Below the pieces are notes generated by a model. It searched no databases and was not told where the DNA came from. It was given only the letters and a program-made list of their open reading frames with translations. Positions 8,325-16,875 of a stretch of 51,052 nucleotides of DNA are shown in pieces. This DNA is from CAYWGR01 sp964458015. GTDB taxonomy: Bacteria > Planctomycetota > Planctomycetia > Pirellulales > Thermoguttaceae. The stretch's first letter is position 1, and each line of letters begins with the position of its first letter. Position numbers and translations under genes: made by a program. Location of the stretch: contig CAYWGR010000015.1 in the NCBI GenBank assembly GCA_964458015.1, forward strand, positions 1 to 51,052, in the 5' to 3' direction.

Positions 8325-9848
8325 ATGCAAATCTACCACCGTTTCATCGCCTTATTGTTGGCACTATCAACGATCTTGGTCGGCCAAACCCTGCTGGCCT
8401 CGACGGGGCAACTGGTTTTGACGGTCGTAGACCGTGAGACGGGCAAGCCGATTCCTTGCCGGATGCATTTGATCGGGCCGAAGAAGAAACCGTTCAAGCC
8501 TGATAAAACGCCCTTTTGGAACGATCATTTTGTTGTGCCGGGCACCATCAAACTAAAACTGCCGATTGGCGACTACAACTTCGTGATCGAACGCGGCCCC
8601 GAGTATCTCGACCGCCGGGGCCATTTTACGATCAACCACTTTGCGGACGATACCAACAAGGTCGATCTGAAGCGTTTTTTCGACATGGCTGCTGACGGTT
8701 GGTGGTCGGGCGATCTCGATGTCCGCCGTTCCGCACGCGATATTGAACTTTTGATGGCAGCCGACGATCTCCATGTGGCGGAAGTCATTACCTGGCAAAA
8801 CGACAAAAACTCGTGGGGCGGGAAACTGCCTCCGAAACCGCTCGTTCGATTCGACGGCAACCGCTATTACCATCTTGTGGCTGGTTCTTCTTATCGGTCG
8901 GGCACCGAACTTTTGCTGTTCAATCTGCCGAAACCTTTGGCGTTGCCTTCGGCCGATGAAGAATATCCCTCGGTTGTAAAGTTTTTGAAGACGGCTCGTG
9001 ACGAGGATGTTTGGGTCGATTGCAGCAAACCGTTCTGGTGGGACGTGCCGATGCTCGTGGCAGCGGGCCAGATCGATTCGGTCGAGGTGGCCAATAGCCA
9101 TATTGGTCGTGATTCCGTTATTCCCAATGAATCGAAGGGCAAGCCTCGCGATCGGGTGCGTTATCCCGATCCCTGGGGGAACGCCCTATGGTCGCAATAC
9201 ATCTATTTCCAGTTGCTTGAATGCGGTTTGCGCATTCCTCCTTCGGCCGGCAGCGGTTCGGGCGAATCGCCGAATCCGGTGGGCTACAATCGGATGTACG
9301 TGCATGTGGACGGCGATTTTACCTACGAAAAATGGTGGAAAGGTTTTCGTGACGGCCAGGTGATCGTCACGAATGGCCCATTGCTGAAACCGTCGGTCGA
9401 CGGCCAGTTGCCCGGCCATGTGTTTCAAGGCGAGGCAGGCTCGAAACAGTCGTTTGAAATTGGGCTGACGCTTTCAACCCGCGAGCCGATCAGCTATCTC
9501 GACATCATTAAGAACGGCAAGGTGGAGCATTCCATTCCGTTCGACCAGTACTCGAAGAGTGGGCAACTGCCGAAGATCGAATTCGAGGAAAGCGGTTGGT
9601 TTTTGGTTCGTGCAGTGACCGACTTGCCGAAAACCTATCGTTTTGCGATGACGGGGCCCTATTATGTGGAAATCGGCTACAAGCCGCGCGTCAGCAAATC
9701 GGCGGCCCAATTCTTCGTGGATTGGGTATTCGAGCGCGCCAAGCAGATCCAACTCGACGATCCCAAGCAGCAGAAAGAAATCCTTTCGCTTCATCGCCAA
9801 GCCCGCGATTTCTGGCAAGACGTGGTATCGAAGGCGAATGCGAAGTGA
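8325..9848 (+). CDS. Secreted CehA/McbA-type (PHP-fold) protein with degenerate metal site
   Basis: A protein of 507 residues with an N-terminal signal peptide (hydrophobic residues 7-25, LLALSTILVG core). Residues about 28-95 form a carboxypeptidase-regulatory/transthyretin-like beta domain. The remainder resembles the planctomycete CehA/McbA metallohydrolase family: GWWSGD at about 125-130 and DIELLMAADDLHVAEVITW at 139-157. In relatives the block after SGD is normally LHxH, the metal-binding pair of the PHP fold; here it is LDVRR, with Asp132 and Arg134 in place of the histidines. Hydrolase activity as annotated for the family is therefore doubtful. It stands alone between the divergent dnaJ-like gene and vapB, with no pathway context. 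Confidence 0.75.
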   Translation: MQIYHRFIALLLALSTILVGQTLLASTGQLVLTVVDRETGKPIPCRMHLIGPKKKPFKPDKTPFWNDHFVVPGTIKLKLPIGDYNFVIERGPEYLDRRGHFTINHFADDTNKVDLKRFFDMAADGWWSGDLDVRRSARDIELLMAADDLHVAEVITWQNDKNSWGGKLPPKPLVRFDGNRYYHLVAGSSYRSGTELLLFNLPKPLALPSADEEYPSVVKFLKTARDEDVWVDCSKPFWWDVPMLVAAGQIDSVEVANSHIGRDSVIPNESKGKPRDRVRYPDPWGNALWSQYIYFQLLECGLRIPPSAGSGSGESPNPVGYNRMYVHVDGDFTYEKWWKGFRDGQVIVTNGPLLKPSVDGQLPGHVFQGEAGSKQSFEIGLTLSTREPISYLDIIKNGKVEHSIPFDQYSKSGQLPKIEFEESGWFLVRAVTDLPKTYRFAMTGPYYVEIGYKPRVSKSAAQFFVDWVFERAKQIQLDDPKQQKEILSLHRQARDFWQDVVSKANAK

Positions 9849-9878
9849 TATTGGAGTGTCTTCCGCGTGATCTTGTCG

Positions 9879-9907
9879 ATACACATAATATTGCATATAA
9901 TGTGTAT
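9879..9907. promoter_or_regulatory. Palindromic operator candidate upstream of vapBC
   Basis: An AT-rich inverted repeat centred on 9893. The arms are ATACACATAAT (9879-9889) and ATAATGTGTAT (9897-9907), complementary at 10 of 11 positions with a 7-base spacer. It lies 40 bases before the vapB start, where VapBC complexes usually bind to repress their own promoter. Its role as an operator is inferred from position and symmetry. Confidence 0.6.
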
Positions 9908-9947
9908 AGATGAATATTGAGAAGAAAATTACGGAGGCATCCATTTC

Positions 9948-10154
9948 ATGAAACGGACCAATGTGGTTTTAGATGAGAAGATCATCGGCCAAGCCAAAAA
10001 GGCAACTGGAATTCACGTTACGCGACAACTGCTCGACTACGCATTGCGCGAGCTCTTGCGCCATCAAAAGCAGCGCGATATTCTAAAGCTGCGTGGAAAG
10101 GTTGATTGGGAGGGAGACCTTGCCGAGATGCGCCGCGGGAGATGTTTTGAATGA
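9948..10154 (+). CDS. vapB: VapB-family antitoxin
   Basis: A 68-residue protein. The N-terminus MKRTNVVLDEKIIGQAKKATG and following VTRQLLDYALRELLRHQKQRDIL form a ribbon-helix-helix DNA-binding domain of the VapB type. The C-terminal LRGKVDWEGDLAEMRRGR segment is the toxin-neutralising tail common to this family. An excellent ribosome site (CGGAGG) lies about 10 bases upstream of the ATG. The stop overlaps the vapC start by four bases (ATGA), giving coupled translation and the usual antitoxin-first order. The gene is likely autoregulated through the palindrome at 9879-9907. Confidence 0.93.
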   Translation: MKRTNVVLDEKIIGQAKKATGIHVTRQLLDYALRELLRHQKQRDILKLRGKVDWEGDLAEMRRGRCFE

Positions 10155-10549
10155 TCCTTGTCGACACGAGTGTATGGATCGATTATTTTCGCGGGCGTGA
10201 TTCGCGGGAAGCAATTCAGTTGGTTGCTGCTCTTGAAGCAGATGAGAACATCTGTATTTGCGGTCCGATCTTGATGGAAATTCGCCAGGGCATTGCTTCT
10301 GATCGAGATGCTCGAAATATCGAGCGGAGAATGTCGCCGCTGATGTATTTGCCGACGCTTCGCAAGACATACCGCCGTGCGGCCGACATCTATCGAGCGG
10401 CGCGAGTTTGCGGAAAGACAATCCGAAACAGCGTGGATTGCTTGATTGCGGCGTGTGCCATAGAAAACCGCGCAATGCTCCTGCATCGCTATCGAGATTA
10501 TGCGATCATTGCCGAAGTATCGGAACTAAAAACTTTTCGGCCTAGATAA
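10151..10549 (+). CDS. vapC: VapC-family PIN-domain toxin ribonuclease
   Basis: A 132-residue PIN domain starting MILVDTSVWIDYFRG. The acidic metal-binding residues are all visible: D5 (VDTS), E43 (LMEIRQG), D96 (NSVDCLIAACA) and D116 (HRYRDYAII). VapC toxins are magnesium-dependent endoribonucleases, often cutting initiator tRNA or rRNA; the specific target cannot be told from sequence. The toxin appears intact. It overlaps vapB by four bases and ends 19 bases before the convergent AAA ATPase gene. Confidence 0.94.
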   Translation: MILVDTSVWIDYFRGRDSREAIQLVAALEADENICICGPILMEIRQGIASDRDARNIERRMSPLMYLPTLRKTYRRAADIYRAARVCGKTIRNSVDCLIAACAIENRAMLLHRYRDYAIIAEVSELKTFRPR

Positions 10550-10568
10550 CGAATACGTTCCGTGCGAT

Positions 10569-12002
10569 TTACATTACCGCGAAGTAATTTTCGATGGCTT
10601 TGTCGAAATAGCTGTCGGTCATCTCGGCGGGGCAATCGTGATACTTGCAATAGTTGCGGATTTGCAGGAGCAGGTCGCGCGGTTGGCAGAAGCGGAAGGG
10701 GCGGCCTGCCTTTTTGAAATGCACGGCAATGACGTAATCCACCGCATCTTGGTTATAGGCCACGCCCAGTTTCTCGCCCATCAGTTTGAAGAGACGGCGG
10801 AATTCTTCTTCGCTCGGGTCGATAACCTCGATTTTGTAGGGAATTCGGCGTAGAAAGGCCTCGTCCACCAAGTCGCGCGGTTCGAGGTTGGTCGAAAAGA
10901 CCACGAGTTGATCGAAGGGCACTTTGATTTTCTTGCCGTTCGGCAGGTTCAAGAAGTCGTAGCGTGTTTCCAACGGCACGATCCAGCGATTCAGCAGTTC
11001 GTCGATTTGCATCCGCTGCCGGCCGAAGTCGTCGATGACCAGGGTGCCGCAGTTGCTTTTCAGTTGCAGCGGAGCTTCGCAGATGCCGGTCGAGGTGTTC
11101 ACGGTCACTTCGAGCTGCGACATCGTCAACTCACCGCCGGCGATGATCGTGGGGCGACGGATGCGCACCCAGCGTTTGTCGATTTTTCGCTTGTCGATCA
11201 ATCCTTCGCCCTGTGCCAGGGGCATTTCCTCGTGGTTCATCGGGTCGAAAAGACGAATGATTTCGCCGTCGATGCCGATGGCGCGGGGGATCCAAATTTC
11301 ACTGCCGAACGAGGCGGTGATGCGTTCGGCGATGCTTGTTTTGCCGTTGCCAGGAGGTCCGAACAAAAACAGACCGCGGCCCGAGTTGATGGCCGGCCCC
11401 AGCCGATCCATCATGTGATCGCTTAAGACCAATCCGCCGAGGGCGTGCCGCAGATCCTCGGCCGTGGGATGTTGCGTTGTTAAGGATTGGACCTGCACGC
11501 TGGCGATATAATCTTTCAGCGAAACAGGCGCCGAGCCGAAGTAGGTGCAATGTTGCGAATAACGCCGCGCACGCTCGCGTCCTAAATCGCTCAGCTCGTA
11601 CTGGAAGTCGTTCATCGGGGCCGACCCGCGATGGACCACCAGTTGGTCGTTTTTCATTTCGCAGAGCAATTCGCTGACCAGCACGAAGGGCAGCTTCACC
11701 TGATCAGCGATGTCTCGTCCGGTGGCGTCGCCTCGAGACAACAGAAATTTGAGGATCAATGCCTCGACGTTGCTGTCGGTCAAGCCCGCTTCCAGGAATG
11801 ACGAGGGTTCGGTGGGCGTAAAGGAATCCGTCGATGTTCTGGAAGAAGCCGCGATCGGCTCGCCCTGCGATATTGTTTCTGCCGGCGCTGGGCCGACTGC
11901 CGCCTGCATTTCGGCCGTTAGCCGTTTGATTCGCTCGAAAGCGGCAAGAAGTACGGGATCGGTTTTGTCGGAGACCGGTATTTCGTTGCTGATCGTTTCC
12001 AT
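10569..12002 (-). CDS. AAA-family ATPase with N-terminal winged-helix region
   Basis: A protein of 477 residues. Residues 1-70 are a Ser/Thr/Pro-rich linker. Residues about 75-150 look like a winged-helix module (EALILKFLLSRGDATGRDIADQ, SELLCEMKNDQLVVHRG). The AAA core follows: Walker A FGPPGNGKTS (about 214-223), Walker B TLVIDDFG (about 320-327), sensor-1 Asn in FSTNLEPRDL (372) and an arginine-finger-like AFLRRIPYK. The family is common in planctomycetes, sometimes near pilus or secretion genes, but here no such partner is present. The client and cellular role are unknown. No adjacent cofactor gene (for example a von Willebrand A protein) was seen, so a MoxR assignment is not supported. 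Confidence 0.8.
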   Translation of the reverse strand: METISNEIPVSDKTDPVLLAAFERIKRLTAEMQAAVGPAPAETISQGEPIAASSRTSTDSFTPTEPSSFLEAGLTDSNVEALILKFLLSRGDATGRDIADQVKLPFVLVSELLCEMKNDQLVVHRGSAPMNDFQYELSDLGRERARRYSQHCTYFGSAPVSLKDYIASVQVQSLTTQHPTAEDLRHALGGLVLSDHMMDRLGPAINSGRGLFLFGPPGNGKTSIAERITASFGSEIWIPRAIGIDGEIIRLFDPMNHEEMPLAQGEGLIDKRKIDKRWVRIRRPTIIAGGELTMSQLEVTVNTSTGICEAPLQLKSNCGTLVIDDFGRQRMQIDELLNRWIVPLETRYDFLNLPNGKKIKVPFDQLVVFSTNLEPRDLVDEAFLRRIPYKIEVIDPSEEEFRRLFKLMGEKLGVAYNQDAVDYVIAVHFKKAGRPFRFCQPRDLLLQIRNYCKYHDCPAEMTDSYFDKAIENYFAVM

Positions 12003-12349
12003 GACGGCGTCATCCAGGTGTGATTACTGCAAATCAAGTTTAGCTTTCGAGATAAGGGGAATGAGGTGAAAAATGAAACAGGTGGAGATATGCGGAATAA
12101 AACGGTTGTAGTGGATAGTTTAGAAATATTTCTCGTTGAAAGTGGGGCGATTTTGGGGGCTGGGGGATCTTGACGGCAGAGGTATATTGGCCTACCGTGC
12201 TTTGTATGGCGTAAGAGGGGGCAAATGCCCAAAAAAAGCATGCCCGCGTGAAGCGAAGAATCGCTCGTTTGCCCTGGATCTTTTGCTTCGCGGTGGAGGA
12301 AGCGATAGGATTTCAACAAAGCCGGATCAAGTTGGAAAGAGTTTTTGAA
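12003..12349. other. Intergenic region upstream of the divergent AAA ATPase and rluA-type genes
   Basis: About 350 bases between divergent genes, so promoters for both are expected here. I see a TTGACGG at about 12169 but no well-spaced -10 partner. There is no convincing gene, repeat or stable hairpin. Confidence 0.4.
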
Positions 12350-13351
12350 TTGGCCAAACCCAAGCCCAACTCGGGCGATAAGATCTTTCGCGTTCTGCCT
12401 CGTCAAGTCGGCGAAACCGTGTCGGCTTGCCTGCGCGGTTGGATGCCGGGCAAATCGTGGTCTGAAATTCGGCAACTGCTCAACACGCGCCGAGTGACGA
12501 TCAACGGCAACCTTTGCGTTGACGCCGGTTACCGTCTGCGGCTGGTCGATGTGGTCAAGGTGCTGCAACACTCGGCGGCTCCGCCCGTTCGCGAGGATGA
12601 CGTTCGGATTCGCTATATCGACAAGCATGTGGTTGTGATTGAAAAACCGGCCGGGATGACATCGACCCGACATGTGGATGAGCGAGAACTTTCGCCGCGT
12701 CAGCGCCAGCGCCAGCCGACGCTCGACGAGCTGTTGCCGCGGATTATCGCGAAGCGTGAATCGCGCGGCAGCCGCGCGGCCCCGCGACACATCAGGGCGG
12801 TGCATCGCCTGGACCGCGACACCAGCGGACTGATGGTTTTTGCACGAACGGCAGCTGCTGAAAAACATCTAGGCCAACAGTTTCGCGTTCACAGCATCAA
12901 TCGGCGTTACGTGGCCGTTGTCGAAGGCGCCGTGTCTGAGCAAACCATCGAAAGCCAATTGACGCGCGATCGGGGCGACGGTCGGCGCGGAAGCACGACG
13001 CTGCCGAACGCCGGGAAAACGGCCATTACGCATGTGCGGCCGATCGAACGGCTGGGCGATTACACTTTGATCGAATGCCGATTGGAAACGGGGCGCACGC
13101 ATCAGATACGCATTCATTTGGCCGAAAACGGTCATCCTTTGTGCGGCGACAAAGTCTATCGTCAGCCGTTGTTTCGGCCGAGCATTCCCGATGTGAGCGG
13201 CGCTCCGCGCTTGGCTCTCTGTGCGGTCGAATTGGGATTCGTGCATCCCATTACGGAAGAGCCGATGCATTTTGAAATGCCATTATCGCGCGACCTCGCC
13301 GCGTTTGTCCATCGGCTTCGGAAGGCCGCAAAAAAAGCATCGGATGTTTGA
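12350..13351 (+). CDS. RluA-family 23S rRNA/tRNA pseudouridine synthase
   Basis: A protein of 333 residues if it starts at TTG 12350 (MAKPKPNSGDKIFRVLP), which has GGAAAGAG about 10 bases upstream; the frame stays open to 12248, so a longer form is possible. Residues about 10-75 are an S4 RNA-binding domain. Residues about 80-320 are the catalytic domain with HRLDRDTSGLMVFA, whose Asp155 is the catalytic nucleophile. Further motifs are GRTHQIRIHLAENGHPLCGDKVY and an LCAVELGF C-terminal block. The enzyme isomerises uridine to pseudouridine in structured RNA. A 38-residue basic insert (about 108-148, SPRQRQRQPTLDELL) sits before the catalytic motif. RluC versus RluD versus another specificity cannot be decided. 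Confidence 0.9.
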   Translation: MAKPKPNSGDKIFRVLPRQVGETVSACLRGWMPGKSWSEIRQLLNTRRVTINGNLCVDAGYRLRLVDVVKVLQHSAAPPVREDDVRIRYIDKHVVVIEKPAGMTSTRHVDERELSPRQRQRQPTLDELLPRIIAKRESRGSRAAPRHIRAVHRLDRDTSGLMVFARTAAAEKHLGQQFRVHSINRRYVAVVEGAVSEQTIESQLTRDRGDGRRGSTTLPNAGKTAITHVRPIERLGDYTLIECRLETGRTHQIRIHLAENGHPLCGDKVYRQPLFRPSIPDVSGAPRLALCAVELGFVHPITEEPMHFEMPLSRDLAAFVHRLRKAAKKASDV

Positions 13352-13478
13352 TTCCGAAGCAGCGTTTTTTGAGCATGAAGCGGCGCTTTATGAGCATCGT
13401 GCTGAACGATGGCGCGTCTTTGCATTGGAATCACGGATGCCGACGTTTCTGGTTGCTCCAGGTTGTGTGATATGTTAA
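13344..13478 (+). CDS. Possible small protein, 44 residues, overlapping the rluA-type stop
   Basis: An ATG at 13344 overlaps the end of the pseudouridine synthase gene and opens a 44-codon frame: MFDSEAAFFEHEAALYEHRAERWRVFALE, then a short Cys-containing tail. The first half is an acidic amphipathic helix with a repeated FEHEAALYEHRAE pattern. No ribosome site beyond coding sequence of the upstream gene is evident; translation could be coupled by the overlap. Not recognised as any known family, and it may be chance. Confidence 0.25.
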   Translation: MFDSEAAFFEHEAALYEHRAERWRVFALESRMPTFLVAPGCVIC

Positions 13479-13563
13479 ACTAAGCTCACACGCCTGAGGT
13501 GGGTTGCACCTCCATAATCACGCTGTAATCCGTGCATGGATCTAAATTGTTGGTGAGGAAATC

Positions 13564-15987
13564 ATGCGTTTGAAAACTTTTGCTTTATTCGTTTTGACAG
13601 CATTTTTTGCGTTGGTGGTTTTCGAGGTTTTTGCCGCGGAGGATGTCAAATTTGCATCCGCGAAACCGATTTGGTTGAAGAACCGCGAAAAGGAAATGAA
13701 TCTGCTGGTCGGGTTCCGTGTGGTCTTCGATGCGCAGGCCGGCGAAAAAGCTGTATTGCGAGTGGCGGCGGCCACGATTTATCGGGCGTGGATCAACGGC
13801 GAGTTCCTCGGCAGCGGACCGGCGCGCGGGCCGCATGGTTTTTATCGCATCGATCAACTGGATCTGACCGGGAAGCTCAAGCCGGGCAAAAATCTCGTGG
13901 CCATCGAAGTGGCAGGTTACAACTCGAACAGCTACTCGTTGTTGGATCAACCTTCGTTCCTTCAGGCGGAAGTAGTCGCCGGTGATCGGGTGTTGGCCTC
14001 GACCGATGGTGCGGGCGAAAAGTTTTTGGCCCGGCTGCTCGATTGCCGCGTGCAGAAGGTGCAGCGTTACAGCTTCCAACGCCCGTTTACGGAAGTTTAT
14101 CGTTTGAAGGCTGATTTCGACCGTTGGCGGAGTGATGTATCCGTGGCTGACGTAGCAGCGGAAATGGCCGTGCAGCCTGATAAGAATCTGCTGCCGCGGC
14201 GCGTTTTGTATCCCGACTATACCCGGCATTCCGCGACGAAGATCGTTGCCTCGGGGAAGGTTGAGCCGATCGAGAAGCCGAAAGACCTTTGGAAAGACCG
14301 ATCGTTGACCGGCATCGGTCCGACGTTGAAGGGTTTCCCGGAGAATGAATTGACGACGATCCCGTCGATCGAGGCACAGTGTTTCCGGTCTGTTTCAACG
14401 GCAACAACCCCCGAGTCGTATGCGCCGGCCAATGCAATTAAGCTGAATGCGCGTGAGTATCGCATTTTGGATTTGGGCGTCAATCGCACGGGCTTTTTGG
14501 GCGCTAAAGTGACTTGTTCGCAGAAGACGCGGCTTTGGTTCATGTTCGATGAATTCATCACGAACAACGACGTGGACTATAAGCGGCTGGGATGCGTCAA
14601 CATTATCAGTTACGAATTGGAGCCTGGCGCCTATCAACTGGAAGCGATCGAGCCTAACACGCTCCGGGGCCTGAAGCTGTTGTGTTTGGAGGGGGCCTGC
14701 GGGATCGAAAACATCTATCTGCGTGAGTTTGCCCATCCACAGGTGCAGGCCAAGTTCGCGTCGAGCGACGAGCGGCTGAACCGGATTTTTGCGGCGGGCG
14801 TCGAGACATTCCGCCAGAACTCGCTGGATATTTTCATGGATTGTCCTTCGCGTGAACGGGCCGGCTGGCTCTGCGATAGCTTTTTCACATCTCGCGTGGC
14901 ACAGGATCTCAGCGGCGATGCACGGGTAGAGCAGAATTTCTGCGAGAACTTCCTCTTGCCCGCCAAGTTCGAGTTTCTGCCCGACGGGATGCTGCCGATG
15001 TGCTATCCGGCTGATCATAACGATGGCGTGTATATCCCTAATTGGGCGTTGTGGTTCGTTGTCGAACTGGAAGAATACAATGTCCGGAGCGGTGATCGCG
15101 CGACGGTCGATGCTTTGCGGCCAAGAGTGTTGAAGCTATTCGATTTCTTTAAGAAATATGAGAATAAAGACGGTTTGCTCGAAAAATTGCCGTCCTGGGT
15201 GTTTGTCGAATGGTCGGCTGCCGCCCAGTTTGTGCAAGACGTGAATTATCCAAGCAACATGCTCTATGCCGGGGCATTGAAAGCTGCCGGCCGCACCTAC
15301 AATATTCCGGAACTGACGGCCAAGGCCGACAAGATTCTCGAAGCTATCAGGAAGCAGTCGTTCGATGGTCAGTTTTTCGTGGATAACGCCGTGCGCAATA
15401 AGGACGGTAAACTTGAAGTCACCCGAAATCGAACCGAGGTTTGCCAATACTACGCATTCTTCTTCCAGGCGGCTACACCGCAAAGTCATCCCGATTTGTG
15501 GGCTTTGCTGCGCGATAAGTTTGGTCCTAATCGGAAGGAAACCAAGGCGTTTCCGGAAATCCATATCGCGAATTCGTTCATTGGCAACATGCTGCGGATG
15601 GAGCTGCTTTCGCAAAACGGCCGAAGCCGACAGATTTTGGACGAATCGATTGCCTATCTGTTGTACATGGCGGATCGAACCGGCACGCTTTGGGAAAACA
15701 CCGATGCCTGCGCAAGCTGCGACCACGGTTTTGCTTCGCATATCGTCCATACGCTTTATCGCGACGTGCTGGGCGTGCGTTCGGTGGATACGCAAGGCCG
15801 GAAAGTGTTGGTTCAGTTCAACGATTTCTCGTTGGACTTCTGCGAGGGCGACATTCCCACGCCGGATGGCCCCATTCATCTTCGCTGGCAAAAGAAGGGC
15901 GACGAGGTTGAGTATCAATTGAGTTTGCCGACGGGTTATCAGGCGAGCGTGAAGAACGAAAGCGGCAAAAAAGTGTCGGCGAAGTGA
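13564..15987 (+). CDS. Secreted alpha-L-rhamnosidase, GH78
   Basis: A protein of 807 residues with a cleavable signal peptide (MRLKTFALFVLTAFFALVVF, then a FAA-ED junction). Residues about 30-160 form an N-terminal beta-sandwich (AWINGEFLGSGPARGP is typical of GH78 domain N). The six-hairpin barrel follows, with the catalytic block DCPSRERAGWLCD. D426, E431 and D438 fall at the same spacing (0, +5, +12) as the catalytic acid residues of characterised GH78 enzymes. E711 (GTLWENTDA) is a candidate for the second carboxylate. The enzyme would release terminal alpha-L-rhamnose from polysaccharides or glycosides outside the cytoplasm. GGTGAGG precedes the ATG. A terminator-like hairpin follows at 16014-16049. 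It appears to be a single-gene unit. Confidence 0.88.
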   Translation: MRLKTFALFVLTAFFALVVFEVFAAEDVKFASAKPIWLKNREKEMNLLVGFRVVFDAQAGEKAVLRVAAATIYRAWINGEFLGSGPARGPHGFYRIDQLDLTGKLKPGKNLVAIEVAGYNSNSYSLLDQPSFLQAEVVAGDRVLASTDGAGEKFLARLLDCRVQKVQRYSFQRPFTEVYRLKADFDRWRSDVSVADVAAEMAVQPDKNLLPRRVLYPDYTRHSATKIVASGKVEPIEKPKDLWKDRSLTGIGPTLKGFPENELTTIPSIEAQCFRSVSTATTPESYAPANAIKLNAREYRILDLGVNRTGFLGAKVTCSQKTRLWFMFDEFITNNDVDYKRLGCVNIISYELEPGAYQLEAIEPNTLRGLKLLCLEGACGIENIYLREFAHPQVQAKFASSDERLNRIFAAGVETFRQNSLDIFMDCPSRERAGWLCDSFFTSRVAQDLSGDARVEQNFCENFLLPAKFEFLPDGMLPMCYPADHNDGVYIPNWALWFVVELEEYNVRSGDRATVDALRPRVLKLFDFFKKYENKDGLLEKLPSWVFVEWSAAAQFVQDVNYPSNMLYAGALKAAGRTYNIPELTAKADKILEAIRKQSFDGQFFVDNAVRNKDGKLEVTRNRTEVCQYYAFFFQAATPQSHPDLWALLRDKFGPNRKETKAFPEIHIANSFIGNMLRMELLSQNGRSRQILDESIAYLLYMADRTGTLWENTDACASCDHGFASHIVHTLYRDVLGVRSVDTQGRKVLVQFNDFSLDFCEGDIPTPDGPIHLRWQKKGDEVEYQLSLPTGYQASVKNESGKKVSAK

Positions 15988-16013
15988 TTTTGTTGCCTTG
16001 TTTCTATGTGCCG

Positions 16014-16049
16014 GCTTGGAAATGAAAGTTTCCAAAGCTTCGATTTTTT
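16014..16049 (+). terminator. Rho-independent terminator candidate after GH78
   Basis: TTGGAAA (16016-16022) pairs with TTTCCAA (16029-16035) around a TGAAAG loop; six T residues follow at 16044-16049. It lies 27 bases after the rhamnosidase stop. The T-run is about 8 bases from the stem, so it is not a perfect match to the classic form. Confidence 0.55.
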
Positions 16050-16330
16050 AGAATTCGAGCGGTTTTTCAGGCTGGTCTTCCGAAGTTTGGGCTTCGGAGT
16101 GTAGAGATGGCGTCTGATGTTGAGCCAGATAATTGGAGAAAAATTTTCCGGGCTCTAGGATCCCCTCAATTTTCTCCAATCGGCAAGGTTTTTGCGGTTT
16201 GAAGCAACAAACCTAATCTGCATAATAGTTTAGGGCGTTAAAACTTCTCCAATATGAACGATCGACAGGTCCGTCAGCACTGATAATTTTAGATTGCTCG
16301 TTACGACCGAAGAAAGTCTCTAAAGTCTTA

Positions 16331-16456
16331 CCCCCGCGGGGATCGAAGTACAATTACGGAAACCTTGTTCCAAGGTGAAGTCGGTATGCGACTCACACCG
16401 AACATGGGATCAGGGGATCCGCAGGGGGGAACCTGCCTTAAAGGCTTAAACGCCTT
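16331..16456 (+). ncRNA. Candidate structured RNA: array of five perfect hairpins
   Basis: Five consecutive perfect stem-loops lie in 95 bases. (1) ACCTTG/CAAGGT, 16362-16376, loop TTC. (2) AGTCG/CGACT, 16379-16393, loop GTATG. (3) GGATC/GATCC, 16407-16420, loop AGGG. (4) GCAGG/CCTGC, 16421-16436, loop GGGGAA. (5) AAGGC/GCCTT, 16441-16456, loop TTAAAC. A further CCCCGCGGGG palindrome is at 16332-16341. No open reading frame explains them. About 270 bases downstream a nested hairpin capped by a canonical C(UUCG)G tetraloop (16725-16749) suggests the plus strand is the transcribed one and that the structured RNA may be longer. I compared it by eye with RNase P RNA, tmRNA, SRP RNA, 6S RNA and group II intron domain V and found no match. 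Transcription and function are unproven. Confidence 0.45.
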
Positions 16457-16875
16457 AGCCTTGTGCCTTTGTATTCTCCATTGGGCATAGGGTTTGGAAT
16501 GTCCCGCCTCTGCCGATCGTAGGTCGCCGGAAGAATGTGTCAGAAGTTGGAGTGAATCGAAATAGTTTGGTTGAACTCAACCTTCTCTATTTTACGGATT
16601 TTCTCTGGCTTCCGAATGCCCTGATTGCCGATGTAGTAAGTACGGCGCGGGTCAGAAGGAGCTGAACCACAGCCAAGACAACGTAGCGAATTACGGAGAA
16701 CCCCGACCCAGATACTTGCGGATGTCCGAAAGCCCTTCGGGGTGACGGAAAGGATGGAGCATGAGAGGGAAGCAGATCCGCGGGTTTCAAAAGGGGTTAT
16801 TAAACGCTCGATGGAGCATTTGTTCTGTCGAGACCCAACCCAAACCAATGTGAATTGTATATCGGAGAGCCTGCG
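16457..16875. other. Non-coding stretch between the hairpin array and the HTH-receiver gene
   Basis: About 420 bases without a believable gene. The nested hairpin at 16725-16749 has an outer stem TCCG/CGGA and inner stem CCC/GGG closed by TTCG. GGGTC (16649-16653) can pair with GACCC (16705-16709), enclosing small CGTA/TACG and GCTG/CAGC hairpins. This could be the 3' part of the candidate RNA or a long 5' leader of the regulator gene. Before the array, 16132-16180 has an imperfect 11-bp stem (ATTGGAGAAAA / TTTTCTCCAAT). Confidence 0.35.

Noticed and set aside
11918..12868. A 316-codon minus-strand frame over the start of the RluA-type gene
   Set aside because: It overlaps two well-supported genes and has no domain features.
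16587..16790. A 67-codon minus-strand frame in the non-coding stretch
   Set aside because: No ribosome site or domain, and it runs opposite to the likely structured RNA strand.
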